DNA from: Lysinibacillus louembei
GTDB lineage: Bacteria; Bacillota; Bacilli; Bacillales_A; Planococcaceae
Reading direction: 5' to 3'
Assembly (NCBI RefSeq): GCF_033880585.1
Contig: NZ_CP137624.1
Span: 2,639,501 to 2,703,500 of the forward strand
DNA length: 64,000 nucleotides
Position 1 is the stretch's first letter. Each line of letters begins with the position of its first letter. A program made the position numbers and the translations under genes. Positions 1 through 10,058 of this stretch are shown here, in pieces. The notes beneath the pieces were generated by a model. That model made no database searches. It had not been told where the DNA came from and saw only the letters and a list, made by a program, of their open reading frames with translations.

Positions 1-1647
1 TTAAATACAACAAATGTAATGATTCAAGGGAACTTCTCAGTAGATGAGACGAAAACTCTTGCATCCATTTTAAACTCAGGCTCATTGCCTGTAAAATTAA
101 CAGAAATTTACTCAACTTCTGTTGGGGCACAATTCGGTGAAAAAGCATTAACAAGCACGGTATTTGCAGGTGTAGTTGGGGTACTCGTTATTTTCGTATT
201 CATGCTGCTGTATTACCGTTTACCAGGTATCATTGCGATTGTGACATTAACGGTCTTTACGTATCTTGTCCTCGTTGTCTTCAATGGTATTAATGCGGTA
301 TTAACGCTACCAGGGATTGCCGCAGTTGTGCTTGGGATTGGGATGGCTGTTGATGCCAACATTTTAACGGCCGAGCGTATTCGGGAAGAGCTGCGCGTTG
401 GTCATGATGCGAAAGATGCATTCCGACTCGGCTCGAAGCAATCGCTATCTGCGATTGTCGATGCACAATTAACAACATTGCTTGTAGCCATCGTTTTATT
501 CTATTTCGGGACAAGCTCTGTTAAAGGCTTTGCGACAACATTAATTATTACGATTTTATTAAGCTTCGTGACAGCTGTTTGGGGCTCTCGCATGCTGTTA
601 GGCTTACTTGTTAATAGCGGCTACTTTGATAACCCTGCTTGGTACGGCATTGCAAAATCGAAGCAGCATAAATTAGAAGAGGGCTATAAAGCGCTTGATT
701 TAACAACGAAATTTGATCGCCTTGACTTTGTAGGGCATCGTCGTAAGTTTTATGCTTTCTCAGTAATTATTTTAGTTGTAGGTATCGCCATTATCGGTAT
801 TTTCCGCTTAAATTTAGGCATCGATTTCTCAAGTGGTACACGTGTGGAAGTTTTAGCAGACCGTGCGGTTACGCAAGAGGAAATGGTGGCATATTTCGAT
901 AAAATTGGCATTGCCAATGAAGATGTTGTGATTTCGGGTGAAGAGCAAAATACTGCAGTCGCTCGTTATAAAGTAGAATTTTCACAGCAGGAAATTTTAG
1001 ATTTAAAGGCAAAAATCAAAGAGGACTTTGGACATGAGCCAAGTGTAAGTGCGGTGTCCTCAACAGTTGGAGAAGAGCTTGTGAAAAATGCCATTAAAGC
1101 ATTAATCATTTCGACAATTGGTATCATTATTTATGTAGCGATTCGCTTTGAGTGGCGCATGGGTATCGGTACGATTATTTCCTTACTGCATGACGTATTC
1201 TTCATTGTGGCGATTTTCAGCTTGCTGCGTCTAGAGGTAGAAATTACATTTATTGCCGCGGTGTTAACGATTGTTGGTTATTCCATTAACGATACGATTG
1301 TGACATTTGACCGTATTCGTGAAAATGTTGACCATGCAGGGAAGATTGAGACGAAAGAAGAGCTGGCGAATATCGTCAACAGATCGCTTCGTCAAACAAT
1401 GGGACGCTCTGTCAATACAGTTTTAACGGTAATTATCGTTGTTGTGGCATTGATTTTCTTAGGAGCACCATCGATTCAAAACTTCTCTATCGCCTTATTA
1501 ATCGGTCTTGTGACAGGTATGTATTCATCTATCTGTATCGCAGCGCAAATCTGGTATTCATTAAAAGTACGTGAAATGAATAAAACAGGCGGCGCTGTCG
1601 TGAAAAAAGAGAAAAAACAATGGGGTACAGACGAGCCTGTTGTATAA
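1..1647 (+). CDS. secDF: SecDF protein-export membrane protein, 5'-truncated by the window edge
   Basis: The reading frame is open from base 1, so the gene starts upstream; 548 residues of a fusion that is usually about 740 are present. The fragment covers the C-terminal membrane half of SecD, with the conserved stretch GIGMAVDANILTAERI, and then a complete SecF half with GIDFSSGTRVEV and GYSINDTIVTFDRIREN. About eleven hydrophobic membrane segments are visible. SecDF works with SecYEG and uses the proton-motive force to help complete secretion of preproteins. SecD and SecF fused in one chain is the Bacillus arrangement. A hairpin terminator follows at once, so secDF ends its transcription unit. 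The lysine-rich tail is presumably cytoplasmic. Confidence 0.97.
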   Translation, partial: LNTTNVMIQGNFSVDETKTLASILNSGSLPVKLTEIYSTSVGAQFGEKALTSTVFAGVVGVLVIFVFMLLYYRLPGIIAIVTLTVFTYLVLVVFNGINAVLTLPGIAAVVLGIGMAVDANILTAERIREELRVGHDAKDAFRLGSKQSLSAIVDAQLTTLLVAIVLFYFGTSSVKGFATTLIITILLSFVTAVWGSRMLLGLLVNSGYFDNPAWYGIAKSKQHKLEEGYKALDLTTKFDRLDFVGHRRKFYAFSVIILVVGIAIIGIFRLNLGIDFSSGTRVEVLADRAVTQEEMVAYFDKIGIANEDVVISGEEQNTAVARYKVEFSQQEILDLKAKIKEDFGHEPSVSAVSSTVGEELVKNAIKALIISTIGIIIYVAIRFEWRMGIGTIISLLHDVFFIVAIFSLLRLEVEITFIAAVLTIVGYSINDTIVTFDRIRENVDHAGKIETKEELANIVNRSLRQTMGRSVNTVLTVIIVVVALIFLGAPSIQNFSIALLIGLVTGMYSSICIAAQIWYSLKVREMNKTGGAVVKKEKKQWGTDEPVV

Positions 1648-1653
1648 GCTATT

Positions 1654-1708
1654 GGCTGTTGAAAAAGTGGATGTATATCTGTCTTTCTCAACAGCCTTTT
1701 TGTTTTTT
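1654..1708 (+). terminator. Rho-independent terminator of secDF
   Basis: GGCTGTTGA...TCAACAGCC arms, with an additional AAAG/CTTT inner pairing, are followed by a T-rich tract (TTTTTGTTTTTT). Confidence 0.85.
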
Positions 1709-1730
1709 CTAAAATAGAAGGGAGCTTCAT

Positions 1731-2786
1731 ATGGCGCATATTACATTGAATCCGGATAAGTTTCAAATAAATGCAGTAGACATTATGCTGCCGATTGCGA
1801 TTACTCAGCTAGAGGAGATTTTAGGACCTGCACATTTGACGATAAAAAAATACAATCACGTCTACACATGGTCAAGCTTGGGGATTTGTGCCTTTTCTAA
1901 AAATGGTCAGATTGTCGAAAGCCTAAATGTATATTTTACGCTAGAAACATACGATTATGCACCAAATCATCCATTTGATGGGCAATTCCTCATAAATGAT
2001 ACAGAAGCTCACAGCTATTTTGCACAGCATCAAGATGAACGAATAAAACTATTTGATGGCGATCGAGGTGGCGCCTTTATTATGAATGGGATTAGCGCAT
2101 GGTTTGACTTGGAGCAAGGCAAGATACAGGGCATTTCAATAGAGAAATATCATGCTGTAGAGCAACCACATATTGAACCATTACCTGTAGATGAACAATA
2201 CACGCATTTGATTGCGTTATGGAATCAATGGCAAGAGGCACTTCGTAGCATGATGCAAGAAAATAATGATTACTATAATTTGACACAGGGCATTACAGCG
2301 CAACAGCTAGAAGAAGCTACACGACAATTAGCACTGCCAGCAGCGTTAACCAATTTTTATAAAATACATAATGTGAAATGGCATCCAGTTACCTCTGCAT
2401 TTTGCTTCTCGATTAATGGCTGGCAATATGATCTTTTACCATTTCAAAATATTGTGAAAGAACGACAATTATTAAATATGGAGATAGAGCCAGAGCCAAG
2501 TGATATATTTTCTAATAAGCTAAAGATAGATGGCTATTGTAATTCGAAGTGGATTCCTTTTGCGGAAGGGCGCAATGGTGATTATTTATTAATCGATACC
2601 GACCCAAGCCCAACAGGAACATACGGACAAATTATAGAGCTACAAAATGAATCATGGCAACGCCTTGTCGTAGCGAATTCTTTAGAAGACTTAATTCAAG
2701 CAGAAATTGAGCTTATTTATAAAGAGGGCAAGGAAAAGTATCAATTTATAATAGAAAAAGGAGCTTTTGGAAGATACGGAGAATAA
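1731..2786 (+). CDS. SUKH (SMI1/KNR4-like) domain protein
   Basis: This 351-residue protein has no signal peptide or membrane segment. The C-terminal half (about 180-345) resembles the SMI1/KNR4 (SUKH) fold: a helical start rich in LEEATRQLALPAALTNFYK, followed by WIPFAEGRNGDYLLIDTDP, which is the typical SUKH core. The N-terminal half (about 15-130) looks like a separate beta-rich domain with GDRGGAFIMNGISAW. SUKH proteins are often immunity proteins to polymorphic toxins or contact-dependent effectors, but many are orphans of unknown role. No toxin gene lies next to it; neighbours are secDF and a LapA-like gene. The start is chosen for the GAAGGGAG ribosome site seven bases ahead. The fold call is from motif recognition only. 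Confidence 0.7.
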   Translation: MAHITLNPDKFQINAVDIMLPIAITQLEEILGPAHLTIKKYNHVYTWSSLGICAFSKNGQIVESLNVYFTLETYDYAPNHPFDGQFLINDTEAHSYFAQHQDERIKLFDGDRGGAFIMNGISAWFDLEQGKIQGISIEKYHAVEQPHIEPLPVDEQYTHLIALWNQWQEALRSMMQENNDYYNLTQGITAQQLEEATRQLALPAALTNFYKIHNVKWHPVTSAFCFSINGWQYDLLPFQNIVKERQLLNMEIEPEPSDIFSNKLKIDGYCNSKWIPFAEGRNGDYLLIDTDPSPTGTYGQIIELQNESWQRLVVANSLEDLIQAEIELIYKEGKEKYQFIIEKGAFGRYGE

Positions 2787-2898
2787 AATGATAAAAGCTA
2801 TCTTTTTAGCCATTCATTAATATATCAACAGGCTGAATTTGATTTACGCACAACCAAATACAGGATAAAATAGAGAGAATAGAGGAGGTAGTGTATTT

Positions 2899-3303
2899 AT
2901 GAAAAACCAATGGACATTATTAATCGGCTTAGTTTTTGCCATTATCATCGCCATCTTTGCGGTTGTCAATGTGGACCAAGTGCCTGTTAACTATATTTTT
3001 GGGGAGGCATATTGGCCGCTGATCCTTGTTATTTTAGGCTCAGCCTTGATCGGCGCTGTGATCTCAGCATCGTTTGTTTTTTTCAATTTGTTTAGCAAGA
3101 CGCGTCAAATTAAGCATTTAACAAAAGATGTAGAGCAACGAGACCAGCAAATTGAGCAATTGACAAAAGATGTAGCGCAAAAAAATGAGGAAATACAGCA
3201 TTTAGAAAAAGATTTGCATGCGAAAGAAAAGCAATTAACGAAACAACAACATGTGCAATTGCCAAACGTAGAGCAAGAAATTATACCAGACGAAGAGCAA
3301 TAA
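2899..3303 (+). CDS. LapA-like (DUF1049) small membrane protein
   Basis: This 134-residue protein has two hydrophobic segments (about 5-25 and 40-65) separated by a short loop, NVDQVPVNYIFGEAYWP. A charged coiled-coil tail (about 70-118) carries repeats of QLTKDVEQRDQQIEQLTKD type. This is the LapA/DUF1049 layout. Gram-positive members have no LPS role and their function is unknown. The start has an AGAGGAGGTAG ribosome site. It is monocistronic, with a terminator directly after it, and lies just ahead of recJ as in many Bacillales. Confidence 0.85.
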   Translation: MKNQWTLLIGLVFAIIIAIFAVVNVDQVPVNYIFGEAYWPLILVILGSALIGAVISASFVFFNLFSKTRQIKHLTKDVEQRDQQIEQLTKDVAQKNEEIQHLEKDLHAKEKQLTKQQHVQLPNVEQEIIPDEEQ

Positions 3304-3311
3304 TGGAGAGA

Positions 3312-3352
3312 GCCCTTGAAAAAGTATTTTGCTTTTCAAAGGGTTCTTTTAC
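3312..3352 (+). terminator. Rho-independent terminator of the LapA-like gene
   Basis: GCCCTTGAAAA and TTTTCAAAGGG arms are followed by TTCTTTT. A TATAAT at 3364-3369 directly behind it is a likely -10 for recJ; no good -35 is visible. Confidence 0.85.
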
Positions 3353-3394
3353 TTTATTATTGGTATAATGAGAACGTTAAAGGAAGTGAATGAA

Positions 3395-5695
3395 ATGGCG
3401 AGTATAAACAAAAAATGGGTAATCCAACGCCCAAATGAACAGCATGTAGAGCATTTGCAAAAGCAATTAAAGCTATCGCCAATCGCGGCAAAAATTTTAG
3501 TAGCACGTGGCTGCCAAACGGTTGAGCAAGCACAAAAAATATTATCAATGGATGAACAGGCCATACATGATCCATTTTTATTACATAATATGGACAAAGC
3601 AGTTGCGCGCATTGAACAGGCGCTTGAAGCTGGAGAAAAAATATTAATTTACGGTGACTATGACGCCGATGGTATTACGAGTACGACCGTCATGCTCCAT
3701 ACATTGCTGGACTTAGGAGCAGATGTCGATTTTGTTATACCAAATCGCTTTGCGCATGGCTATGGCCCAAATGAGCAATTATTCCGTGAAGCGCATGAAA
3801 AGGGTGTGCAATTAATTATTACCGTCGATAACGGCATTAGCGGTATTGAGCCGATCCGTGTAGCGAAGGAGCTAGGTATGGATGTCATTGTGACAGATCA
3901 CCATGAGGCAGGAGAAGTGTTACCACCTGCGGATGTGATTATCCATCCACGTGTACCAGAGGGGCATTATCCTTTCGGTGAGCTTGCAGGTGTCGGTGTT
4001 GCCTTGAAAGTGGCACATGCCTTATATGGAGAAATACCTACGCATTTATATGAGCTAGCAGCAATCGGCACAATTGCCGACTTAGTTCCTTTAGTCGATG
4101 AAAATCGCTATATCGTTAAGCAAGGAATTAAGCATTTACGCCAGTCACAAAGCCCGTGGGTTGAAGCTTTTTGTAAAGTAGCAAGTGCGAAGCAAGCAGA
4201 AATTAACGAGGAAACGATTGGCTTTTATTTTGGACCACGCTTGAATGCCATTGGGCGCCTCGGAGATGCAATGCCAGGTGTCCACTTTATGAAGAGTGAA
4301 GATATGGAAACAGCGAAGGAGCTAGCTGAGCTGCTAAATAGTAAAAATGCGGAGCGTAAAAATATTGTTGCGACTATTACGGAAGAAGCAGTTGCTATGA
4401 TTGAGTCAGATGACAAGCTAAAAAATGCGCATGTGTTAGTTGTGGCACAGGAAGGCTGGAATCCAGGTGTTGTAGGAATTGTTGCTTCAATGCTTGTTGA
4501 ACAATACTATCGACCAACAATTGTGCTATCACTTGATACAGAGAAGGGGACAGCGAAAGGCTCAGCCCGCAGTATCGAGGGCTTCCATTTATTCAACGAG
4601 CTAGCAAAAAATCGCGATATCTTGCCACATTTCGGGGGGCATCCAATGGCAGCAGGTATGACCTTAGCAGCAGCGCATGTAGAGCAGCTACAAATGCGTT
4701 TAAATGAGCAGGCAAAGGCTTGTTTAACAGAGGAACAGCTCATTCCGAAGCTCACAATTGATATTCCTCTAGAGTTAAGTGAGATCACAGTAGAGGCAAT
4801 TGAAGAAATCGGGCAGCTCGGTCCATTCGGTACAGATTTTCCAAAGCCTGTTTTCGCGTTAGAGCAAGTAAAGGTAAGTGCCATGCGTAAAATTGGCGCA
4901 AATGAAAATCATTTAAAATTAGAGCTGGATGATGGCTATTGTACGATGGATGCAGTTGGCTTTAACAAAGGCTATTTATTTAATGAAATATCCTATGGTG
5001 TCGCTTTATCTTTTGTTGGTGATTTACAAATTAATGAATGGCAAAACCGCAAAAAGCCACAATTTATGGTACAGGATGTGCAATCAAACGAATGGCAATT
5101 ATTCGATTTACGTGGGAAAAAGCAGCTCGTGAATATTCCACAGGAAGAAACGCTATTTGTTGTTTTTGATAAGCAGCTTGTACCTTATTTCGAACAGCAT
5201 GTGCCAGTAACGCTTGCGGAGCAAATAGTGGGACAAAAACCATATGTAGCGGTGCTTGATTTACCGCCTAATGAGGAGCGCTTAGCAGAGCTACTGCAAC
5301 GCTTACAGCCACAGCGCATTTATGCCCATTTTTATACAGCCTCATCGCAGTATTTTAGTGGCATGCCAACGCGCCAGCACTTTAGCTGGTACTATGGCTT
5401 TTTAAAGAAGCGCCCGAACTTTGCTTTACAGCAGCATATCGAGCCACTTGCGAAGCATATTGGGCTAAATATTGACGTAATTAATTTTATGACAAAGGTG
5501 TTTTTTGAGTTAGGATTTGTTACAATAGAGAATGGTCTGACGACAGTCGTTGAAAGTGCACCCAAACAGGCATTGGAGACAGCTCCGTCATACAAAGAAC
5601 GTTCAGCACAAATACAATTAGAGCAAAAGCTGTTATATGCAACATATAGTGAGCTAAAGCAATGGTTAGATGGACAAATGTCTAGGGAGGACTAG
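3395..5695 (+). CDS. recJ: Single-stranded-DNA exonuclease RecJ
   Basis: RecJ is a 5'-3' single-strand exonuclease used in recombinational and mismatch repair. The 766-residue chain carries the DHH-phosphoesterase motifs DYDADG (88-93), the VDNGISG motif and TDHH (167-170), then the DHHA1 half with GGHPMAAGMTL and an OB-fold region. The C-terminal extension of roughly 200 residues is typical of Bacillus RecJ. An in-frame ATG 66 bases upstream exists, but the start at 3395 fits the family N-terminus and has an AAGGAAGTGA ribosome site; the upstream ATG lies inside the preceding terminator. Three bases separate it from apt, so the two are probably co-transcribed, as in B. subtilis. Confidence 0.96.
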   Translation: MASINKKWVIQRPNEQHVEHLQKQLKLSPIAAKILVARGCQTVEQAQKILSMDEQAIHDPFLLHNMDKAVARIEQALEAGEKILIYGDYDADGITSTTVMLHTLLDLGADVDFVIPNRFAHGYGPNEQLFREAHEKGVQLIITVDNGISGIEPIRVAKELGMDVIVTDHHEAGEVLPPADVIIHPRVPEGHYPFGELAGVGVALKVAHALYGEIPTHLYELAAIGTIADLVPLVDENRYIVKQGIKHLRQSQSPWVEAFCKVASAKQAEINEETIGFYFGPRLNAIGRLGDAMPGVHFMKSEDMETAKELAELLNSKNAERKNIVATITEEAVAMIESDDKLKNAHVLVVAQEGWNPGVVGIVASMLVEQYYRPTIVLSLDTEKGTAKGSARSIEGFHLFNELAKNRDILPHFGGHPMAAGMTLAAAHVEQLQMRLNEQAKACLTEEQLIPKLTIDIPLELSEITVEAIEEIGQLGPFGTDFPKPVFALEQVKVSAMRKIGANENHLKLELDDGYCTMDAVGFNKGYLFNEISYGVALSFVGDLQINEWQNRKKPQFMVQDVQSNEWQLFDLRGKKQLVNIPQEETLFVVFDKQLVPYFEQHVPVTLAEQIVGQKPYVAVLDLPPNEERLAELLQRLQPQRIYAHFYTASSQYFSGMPTRQHFSWYYGFLKKRPNFALQQHIEPLAKHIGLNIDVINFMTKVFFELGFVTIENGLTTVVESAPKQALETAPSYKERSAQIQLEQKLLYATYSELKQWLDGQMSRED

Positions 5696-5698
5696 GAA

Positions 5699-6211
5699 AT
5701 GGATTTAAAGCAATACGTAACAACGGTCGAAAATTGGCCAAAAGAAGGAATAAGTTTTAAAGATATTACAACGATTATGGATAATGGTCAAGCCTATAAA
5801 TATGCAACAGATCAAATTGTGACATATGCGAAGGAATTAGGCGCAGAAGTGATTGTAGGACCAGAGGCGCGCGGCTTTATTATTGGCTGCCCAGTAGCAT
5901 ATGCGCTAGAAATCGGCTTTGCACCAGTGCGTAAGCCAGGTAAATTACCACGTGAGGTAGTGAGCGTGGATTACGGCTTAGAGTATGGACAAGACACGTT
6001 AACGATGCACCGTGATGCGATTAAACCAGGTCAAAAAGTAATGATTTGCGATGATTTATTAGCGACTGGCGGTACAGTAGAAGCAACAATTCGTCTAATT
6101 GAGCAACTTGGCGGTATCGTTGTAGGCTGTGCATTTTTAATTGAGCTAACAGAATTAAGCGGACGTGGCAAAATTGGTAGCTACCCAATTAAAACATTGA
6201 TTGAATATTAA
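5699..6211 (+). CDS. apt: Adenine phosphoribosyltransferase
   Basis: Apt converts adenine plus PRPP to AMP and pyrophosphate in purine salvage. The 170-residue length is standard. The PRPP-binding loop [15 protein letters not shown] is clear (about 117-131), as is the upstream [11 protein letters not shown] segment that contacts adenine. It starts three bases after the recJ stop with AGGGAGGA in front and ends at a strong terminator. In Bacillus the order recJ-apt-relA is conserved; here an extra signal-peptidase-like gene separates apt from relA. Confidence 0.97.
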   Translation: MDLKQYVTTVENWPKEGISFKDITTIMDNGQAYKYATDQIVTYAKELGAEVIVGPEARGFIIGCPVAYALEIGFAPVRKPGKLPREVVSVDYGLEYGQDTLTMHRDAIKPGQKVMICDDLLATGGTVEATIRLIEQLGGIVVGCAFLIELTELSGRGKIGSYPIKTLIEY

Positions 6212-6217
6212 GAGGAA

Positions 6218-6262
6218 AGGCGAGAAATGCAGGCTGAAATCTGCGTTTCTCGCCTATTTTTT
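6218..6262 (+). terminator. Rho-independent terminator of recJ-apt
   Basis: AGGCGAGAAA and TTTCTCGCCT arms, with an inner GCAG/CTGC pairing, are followed by ATTTTTT. Confidence 0.9.
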
Positions 6263-6440
6263 GTTGAAGTGTTTCCTAGTTGTGCAGTTCGTATAGCCTA
6301 GTTTATCTATTCTAACGGAGGTTAGAGCAATATCTTGAGTTTGTTTCACATACAAACTCTAAATTATTAAACATTAATGTGTTTTTATGGTATTTTTAAA
6401 ATGAAGTAAATTTACCAATTCATAGAAAGAGGGATGCTAA

Positions 6441-7100
6441 ATGAAAAAAAGCTATATCATCATTGTTGTGCTGCTTGTGCTTGTTGTTGCTATTGGCATG
6501 CTTACTGTCTTGCGCAAAGAGGCTGTGCTTGTAGATACGACAACACCTGAAAAGCTTACAACTGTAGAGCAAACGGCAGATACCTTTTTAGTAGAATGGC
6601 GTGCAGATTCGATGGATAGAGGGGATCATGATTTGTATACGCAAGTGCACGGTATGCTCGTTGTTTCTTCAAATGTGTCAGAGCTACAAAGAGGGCTGAT
6701 TGTGTATTATGAAGTGCCACCACAATTTTTAAAAGAAAATCCTAACTTGTTATCGCCTACTCTAGGTAGGGTAGTTGGCTTACCAGGAGAAACCGTGGAA
6801 ATTAAAAAGGGTAAAGTATATATAAATGACCAACGCCTCGATGCGTTTTATGGTGAAGCCACAAAGTATGGAATGAATAAAGAGCAGTGGTATGCTAGAG
6901 AAAATAAAAGAAAGCAAACGAAAGAGCAGGAGCAGCAAACGGAGGCATATTATAATTTAGCAATGCCAGCTATTACAGTAGAGGAAGGAACTATTTTTGT
7001 TTTAGTGGATGCTTGGTGGCGTGGGTATGATAGTAGTTATTTCGGTTTAATTCCAGTAGAGACAGTGAAGGGAATTGTACTTGGGTATGAAGAGTCGTAA
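6441..7100 (+). CDS. Signal peptidase I-like (S26) protein with degenerate active site
   Basis: A 219-residue protein with one N-terminal membrane anchor (about 4-24) and a type I signal-peptidase fold. The serine of box B is present as DSM, and box D is recognisable as GRVVGLPGETVEIKKGKVYI. In active enzymes the residue before RVVGLPG is the catalytic lysine (KR[VI][IV]GLPG); here it is glycine (LGRVVGLPG). Box E, normally GDNRxNSxDSR, reads VDAWWRGYDSSYFG, so the DSR arginine is also lost. Between boxes D and E lies a basic/glutamine-rich insert (about 150-175). It is either an inactive homologue or uses a different mechanism. It is a single-gene unit between two terminators, with an AAAGAGGGA ribosome site. 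The fold assignment is fairly sure; the function is unknown. Confidence 0.75.
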   Translation: MKKSYIIIVVLLVLVVAIGMLTVLRKEAVLVDTTTPEKLTTVEQTADTFLVEWRADSMDRGDHDLYTQVHGMLVVSSNVSELQRGLIVYYEVPPQFLKENPNLLSPTLGRVVGLPGETVEIKKGKVYINDQRLDAFYGEATKYGMNKEQWYARENKRKQTKEQEQQTEAYYNLAMPAITVEEGTIFVLVDAWWRGYDSSYFGLIPVETVKGIVLGYEES

Positions 7101-7107
7101 AAAATAG

Positions 7108-7150
7108 AGGCTGCTTAGAAAGGGAATTTTCCTGCTAAGCAGTCTTTTTT
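7108..7150 (+). terminator. Rho-independent terminator of the S26-like gene
   Basis: An AGGCTGCTTAG arm pairs with CTAAGCAGTCT (a G-T pair inside), followed directly by a T run. Confidence 0.88.
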
Positions 7151-7273
7151 ACTTGCCAAGATTGCTGTTACGAAAAATTTCATGCATAACGCACCTTTAC
7201 AACATACATCTCTTTTTTATAAAATGGAGTTTATACATGAATCGTGAAAATCTATGGACAAGGTGGATATACA

Positions 7274-9463
7274 ATGGCGAAAGAACAAATTTTAGCGCCC
7301 GAAGATGTTTTCGAGCTCGTTAAATCGTATATGAATAATGAACATGTTGACTTTGTGAAAAAAGCATATGAGGTGGCAAAGGAAGCGCATAAAGAGCAGT
7401 TCCGTAGCTCAGGAGAACCATACATTATTCACCCTGTACAAGTAGCAGGCATATTGGCTGAGCTGCAAATGGACCCAGCAACTGTTGCAGCAGGCTTTTT
7501 ACATGATGTGGTTGAAGATACCACAATGACACGTGAAGATTTAGTGCGGGAATTTAGCGAAGAAGTTGCTTTGCTTGTCGATGGTGTGACAAAGCTCGGG
7601 AAAATTAAATATATGTCGAAAGAGGAGCAACAAGCAGAAAATCATCGTAAAATGTTTGTTGCAATGGCACAGGATATTCGCGTTATTTTAATTAAGCTAG
7701 CAGACCGTTTGCATAATATGCGTACATTAAAGCATTTACCTAGTGAAAAGCAGCGTCGTATTTCCAACGAAACTCTAGAAATTTTTGCACCACTTGCCCA
7801 CCGTTTAGGAATTTCCACAGTAAAGTGGGAGCTGGAGGATACAGCACTCCGCTATTTAAATCCGCAGCAATATTATCGTATCGTCAGTTTAATGAAGAAA
7901 AAGCGCGATGAGCGTGAAGCGTATTTAGATAATGTCATGGATGAAATTAAATCACAGCTAGATGACATTGAGATTGACGCAGATATTTATGGACGACCAA
8001 AGCATATTTATAGCATTTATCGCAAAATGGTACTGCAAAAAAAGCAATTCAATGAAATTTACGATTTATTAGCTGTGCGCATTTTAGTTGATAGCATTAA
8101 AGATTGTTATGCGGTGCTCGGCATTGTGCATACGCTATGGAAGCCAATGCCAGGTCGTTTTAAAGACTATATTGCCATGCCGAAGCAAAACTTATACCAA
8201 TCGTTACATACGACAGTTATCGGTCCGTATGGTGACCCATTAGAGGTGCAAATTCGCACGAAGGAAATGCATAAAATTGCTGAGTACGGGATTGCGGCAC
8301 ACTGGGCATATAAAGAAGGTAAAACGGTGGAACGCCATAAAGAAAGCATTGACCAAAAATTAAGCTGGTTCCGTGAAATTTTAGAATTCCAAAATGAATC
8401 CTCCAATGCCGAAGAATTTATGGAATCGTTAAAGTTCGACTTATTTTCAGATATGGTTTACGTCTTTACACCAAAAGGCGATGTCATCGAATTACCAGCT
8501 GGCTCTGTGCCGATTGACTTTGCCTATCGCGTGCACTCAGAGGTCGGCAATAAGACAATCGGAGCAAAGGTAAACGGCAAAATGGTACCGCTCGATACGC
8601 CACTGAAAACAGGCGATATTATTGAAGTATTAACATCAAAGCAATCGTTTGGCCCAAGCCGCGATTGGATTAAAATTGCGCAAAGCTCACAGGCAAAAAA
8701 TAAAATTAAGCAGTATTTCAAGAAAAACTTGCGTGAGGATAGCATTATCAAAGGTAAAGAATTAATTGATAAAGAAATTAAAGCACAGGAATTTGATGTA
8801 AAAGAAGTGCTAACATCAGAAAATATGAAGCGCGTTATTGAAAAATTCAATTATACGCATGAAGATGATATTTATGCTGCTGTCGGAGTAGGTGGCATCA
8901 CTGCACAGCAAATCGTCAACCGCCTAGCGGAAAAAATGCGCAAGGAGCGCGAGCAAGAGGAAGCGCTTGAAAAAATCGTTAAGGAAATGCAAAATCCGAA
9001 GCCAAAGCGCACAACAGAGTCAGGTGTTATTGTTAAAGGAATTGATAATTTACTTATTCGCTTATCACGCTGCTGTACGCCTGTGCCAGGGGATGAAATC
9101 GTTGGCTTTATTACAAAAGGACGCGGTGTTTCTGTACACAGAGCAGATTGTCCGAATATTCAAGATGATGATAAAGAGCGTTTAATTGCTGTAGAATGGG
9201 AAGCTGGTGCAATAGAACGCAAGCAATATCCTGTTGATATTGAAATTTCTGCATATGACCGTCACGGCATTTTAAACGATGTTATGCAGGTCGTTAGCGA
9301 GTCAAAGACGAATATTTTAGCTGTTGCAGGACGCGCAGACCGAGAAAAAATGGCGACATTGCATTTAACAATTTCGATTTCAAGCATTAATGAATTAAAT
9401 AAAGTTGTCGATAAAATTAAACAATTGCCTGATGTTTATTCAGTGCAGCGTGTAATCAACTAA
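7274..9463 (+). CDS. relA: Bifunctional (p)ppGpp synthetase/hydrolase
   Basis: This RSH enzyme makes (p)ppGpp from ATP and GTP/GDP on uncharged-tRNA stalled ribosomes and hydrolyses it again. In the 729-residue chain the HD hydrolase domain comes first (IIHPVQVAG with His53, and LHDVVEDT with His77-Asp78). The synthetase domain follows ([12 protein letters not shown]), then TGS ([20 protein letters not shown]), a zinc-finger/CC region ([15 protein letters not shown]) and a C-terminal ACT domain (from about 655). All domains look intact. An in-frame ATG-like start at 7244 is less likely, because the AAGGTGG ribosome site points to 7274. dtd follows after 13 bases, the conserved relA-dtd pair. 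Confidence 0.97.
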   Translation: MAKEQILAPEDVFELVKSYMNNEHVDFVKKAYEVAKEAHKEQFRSSGEPYIIHPVQVAGILAELQMDPATVAAGFLHDVVEDTTMTREDLVREFSEEVALLVDGVTKLGKIKYMSKEEQQAENHRKMFVAMAQDIRVILIKLADRLHNMRTLKHLPSEKQRRISNETLEIFAPLAHRLGISTVKWELEDTALRYLNPQQYYRIVSLMKKKRDEREAYLDNVMDEIKSQLDDIEIDADIYGRPKHIYSIYRKMVLQKKQFNEIYDLLAVRILVDSIKDCYAVLGIVHTLWKPMPGRFKDYIAMPKQNLYQSLHTTVIGPYGDPLEVQIRTKEMHKIAEYGIAAHWAYKEGKTVERHKESIDQKLSWFREILEFQNESSNAEEFMESLKFDLFSDMVYVFTPKGDVIELPAGSVPIDFAYRVHSEVGNKTIGAKVNGKMVPLDTPLKTGDIIEVLTSKQSFGPSRDWIKIAQSSQAKNKIKQYFKKNLREDSIIKGKELIDKEIKAQEFDVKEVLTSENMKRVIEKFNYTHEDDIYAAVGVGGITAQQIVNRLAEKMRKEREQEEALEKIVKEMQNPKPKRTTESGVIVKGIDNLLIRLSRCCTPVPGDEIVGFITKGRGVSVHRADCPNIQDDDKERLIAVEWEAGAIERKQYPVDIEISAYDRHGILNDVMQVVSESKTNILAVAGRADREKMATLHLTISISSINELNKVVDKIKQLPDVYSVQRVIN

Positions 9464-9476
9464 CGGAGGGATTTTT

Positions 9477-9917
9477 ATGAAAGTTGTGCTACAACGTGCA
9501 AAAAACGCTTCCGTTACAGTGGATGGCAGCATAACTGGAGCAATCAACAAAGGCTATGTGCTGCTAGTCGGTATTACGCATACAGATACGCTAGAAGATA
9601 TTCAGTATGTAGCAAAAAAGATTGCAGAATTGCGTATTTATGAAGATGAAAACGGCAAGATGAATCGCTCAATTTTAGAAGCGGGTGGTGCGATTTTATC
9701 TGTCTCGCAATTTACGCTCTATGCGGATGTCAAAAAGGGGCGTCGCCCAAGCTTTATCGAGGCAGCACGTCCTGATTATGCACAAGGTTTATGGCAAGCC
9801 TTCAACGAGGAGCTAAGCACATACGGCTTGCAAGTCGAAACAGGTATTTTCGGTGCCATGATGGATGTCGCCTTAGTGAACGATGGTCCTGTGACGATTA
9901 TTGTGGAGTCTAAATGA
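9477..9917 (+). CDS. dtd: D-aminoacyl-tRNA deacylase
   Basis: Dtd removes D-amino acids (and glycine from tRNA-Ala) mischarged on tRNA. The 146-residue length is standard. The two signature motifs are present: [17 protein letters not shown] (about 78-94) and the C-terminal [12 protein letters not shown] with the Gly-cisPro-type NDGPVT. The start has an ACGGAGGG ribosome site and lies 13 bases behind relA, so the two are probably one operon. A hairpin follows the stop. Confidence 0.96.
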   Translation: MKVVLQRAKNASVTVDGSITGAINKGYVLLVGITHTDTLEDIQYVAKKIAELRIYEDENGKMNRSILEAGGAILSVSQFTLYADVKKGRRPSFIEAARPDYAQGLWQAFNEELSTYGLQVETGIFGAMMDVALVNDGPVTIIVESK

Positions 9918-9921
9918 AAAG

Positions 9922-9968
9922 TGGCTGTTATAAAAGTTTGCTTAAAGCGAGACTTTTGTGACAGCCAT
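9922..9968 (+). terminator. Probable terminator hairpin after dtd
   Basis: TGGCTGTTATAAAAGT and ACTTTTGTGACAGCCA pair over about 14 bases. The following sequence (TTACTGTATG) has only a short T tract, so termination is probable rather than certain. Confidence 0.6.
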
Positions 9969-10058
9969 TACTGTATGAACATTTAGTTCTCGTGCTATAA
10001 TAAGAAGAGAAAACATAGAATAATTGTATGTAAATGGAGAAAGAAAGGATGTAAAAAG

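Noticed and set aside
1-1647. SecDF as a truncated pseudogene
   Set aside because: The frame is open through base 1, so the missing N-terminus is due to the window edge.
6333-6358. GAGTTTGT/ACAAACTC hairpin upstream of the S26-like gene as a terminator
   Set aside because: It has no T run, and apt already has a strong terminator; it is left as an unexplained small palindrome.
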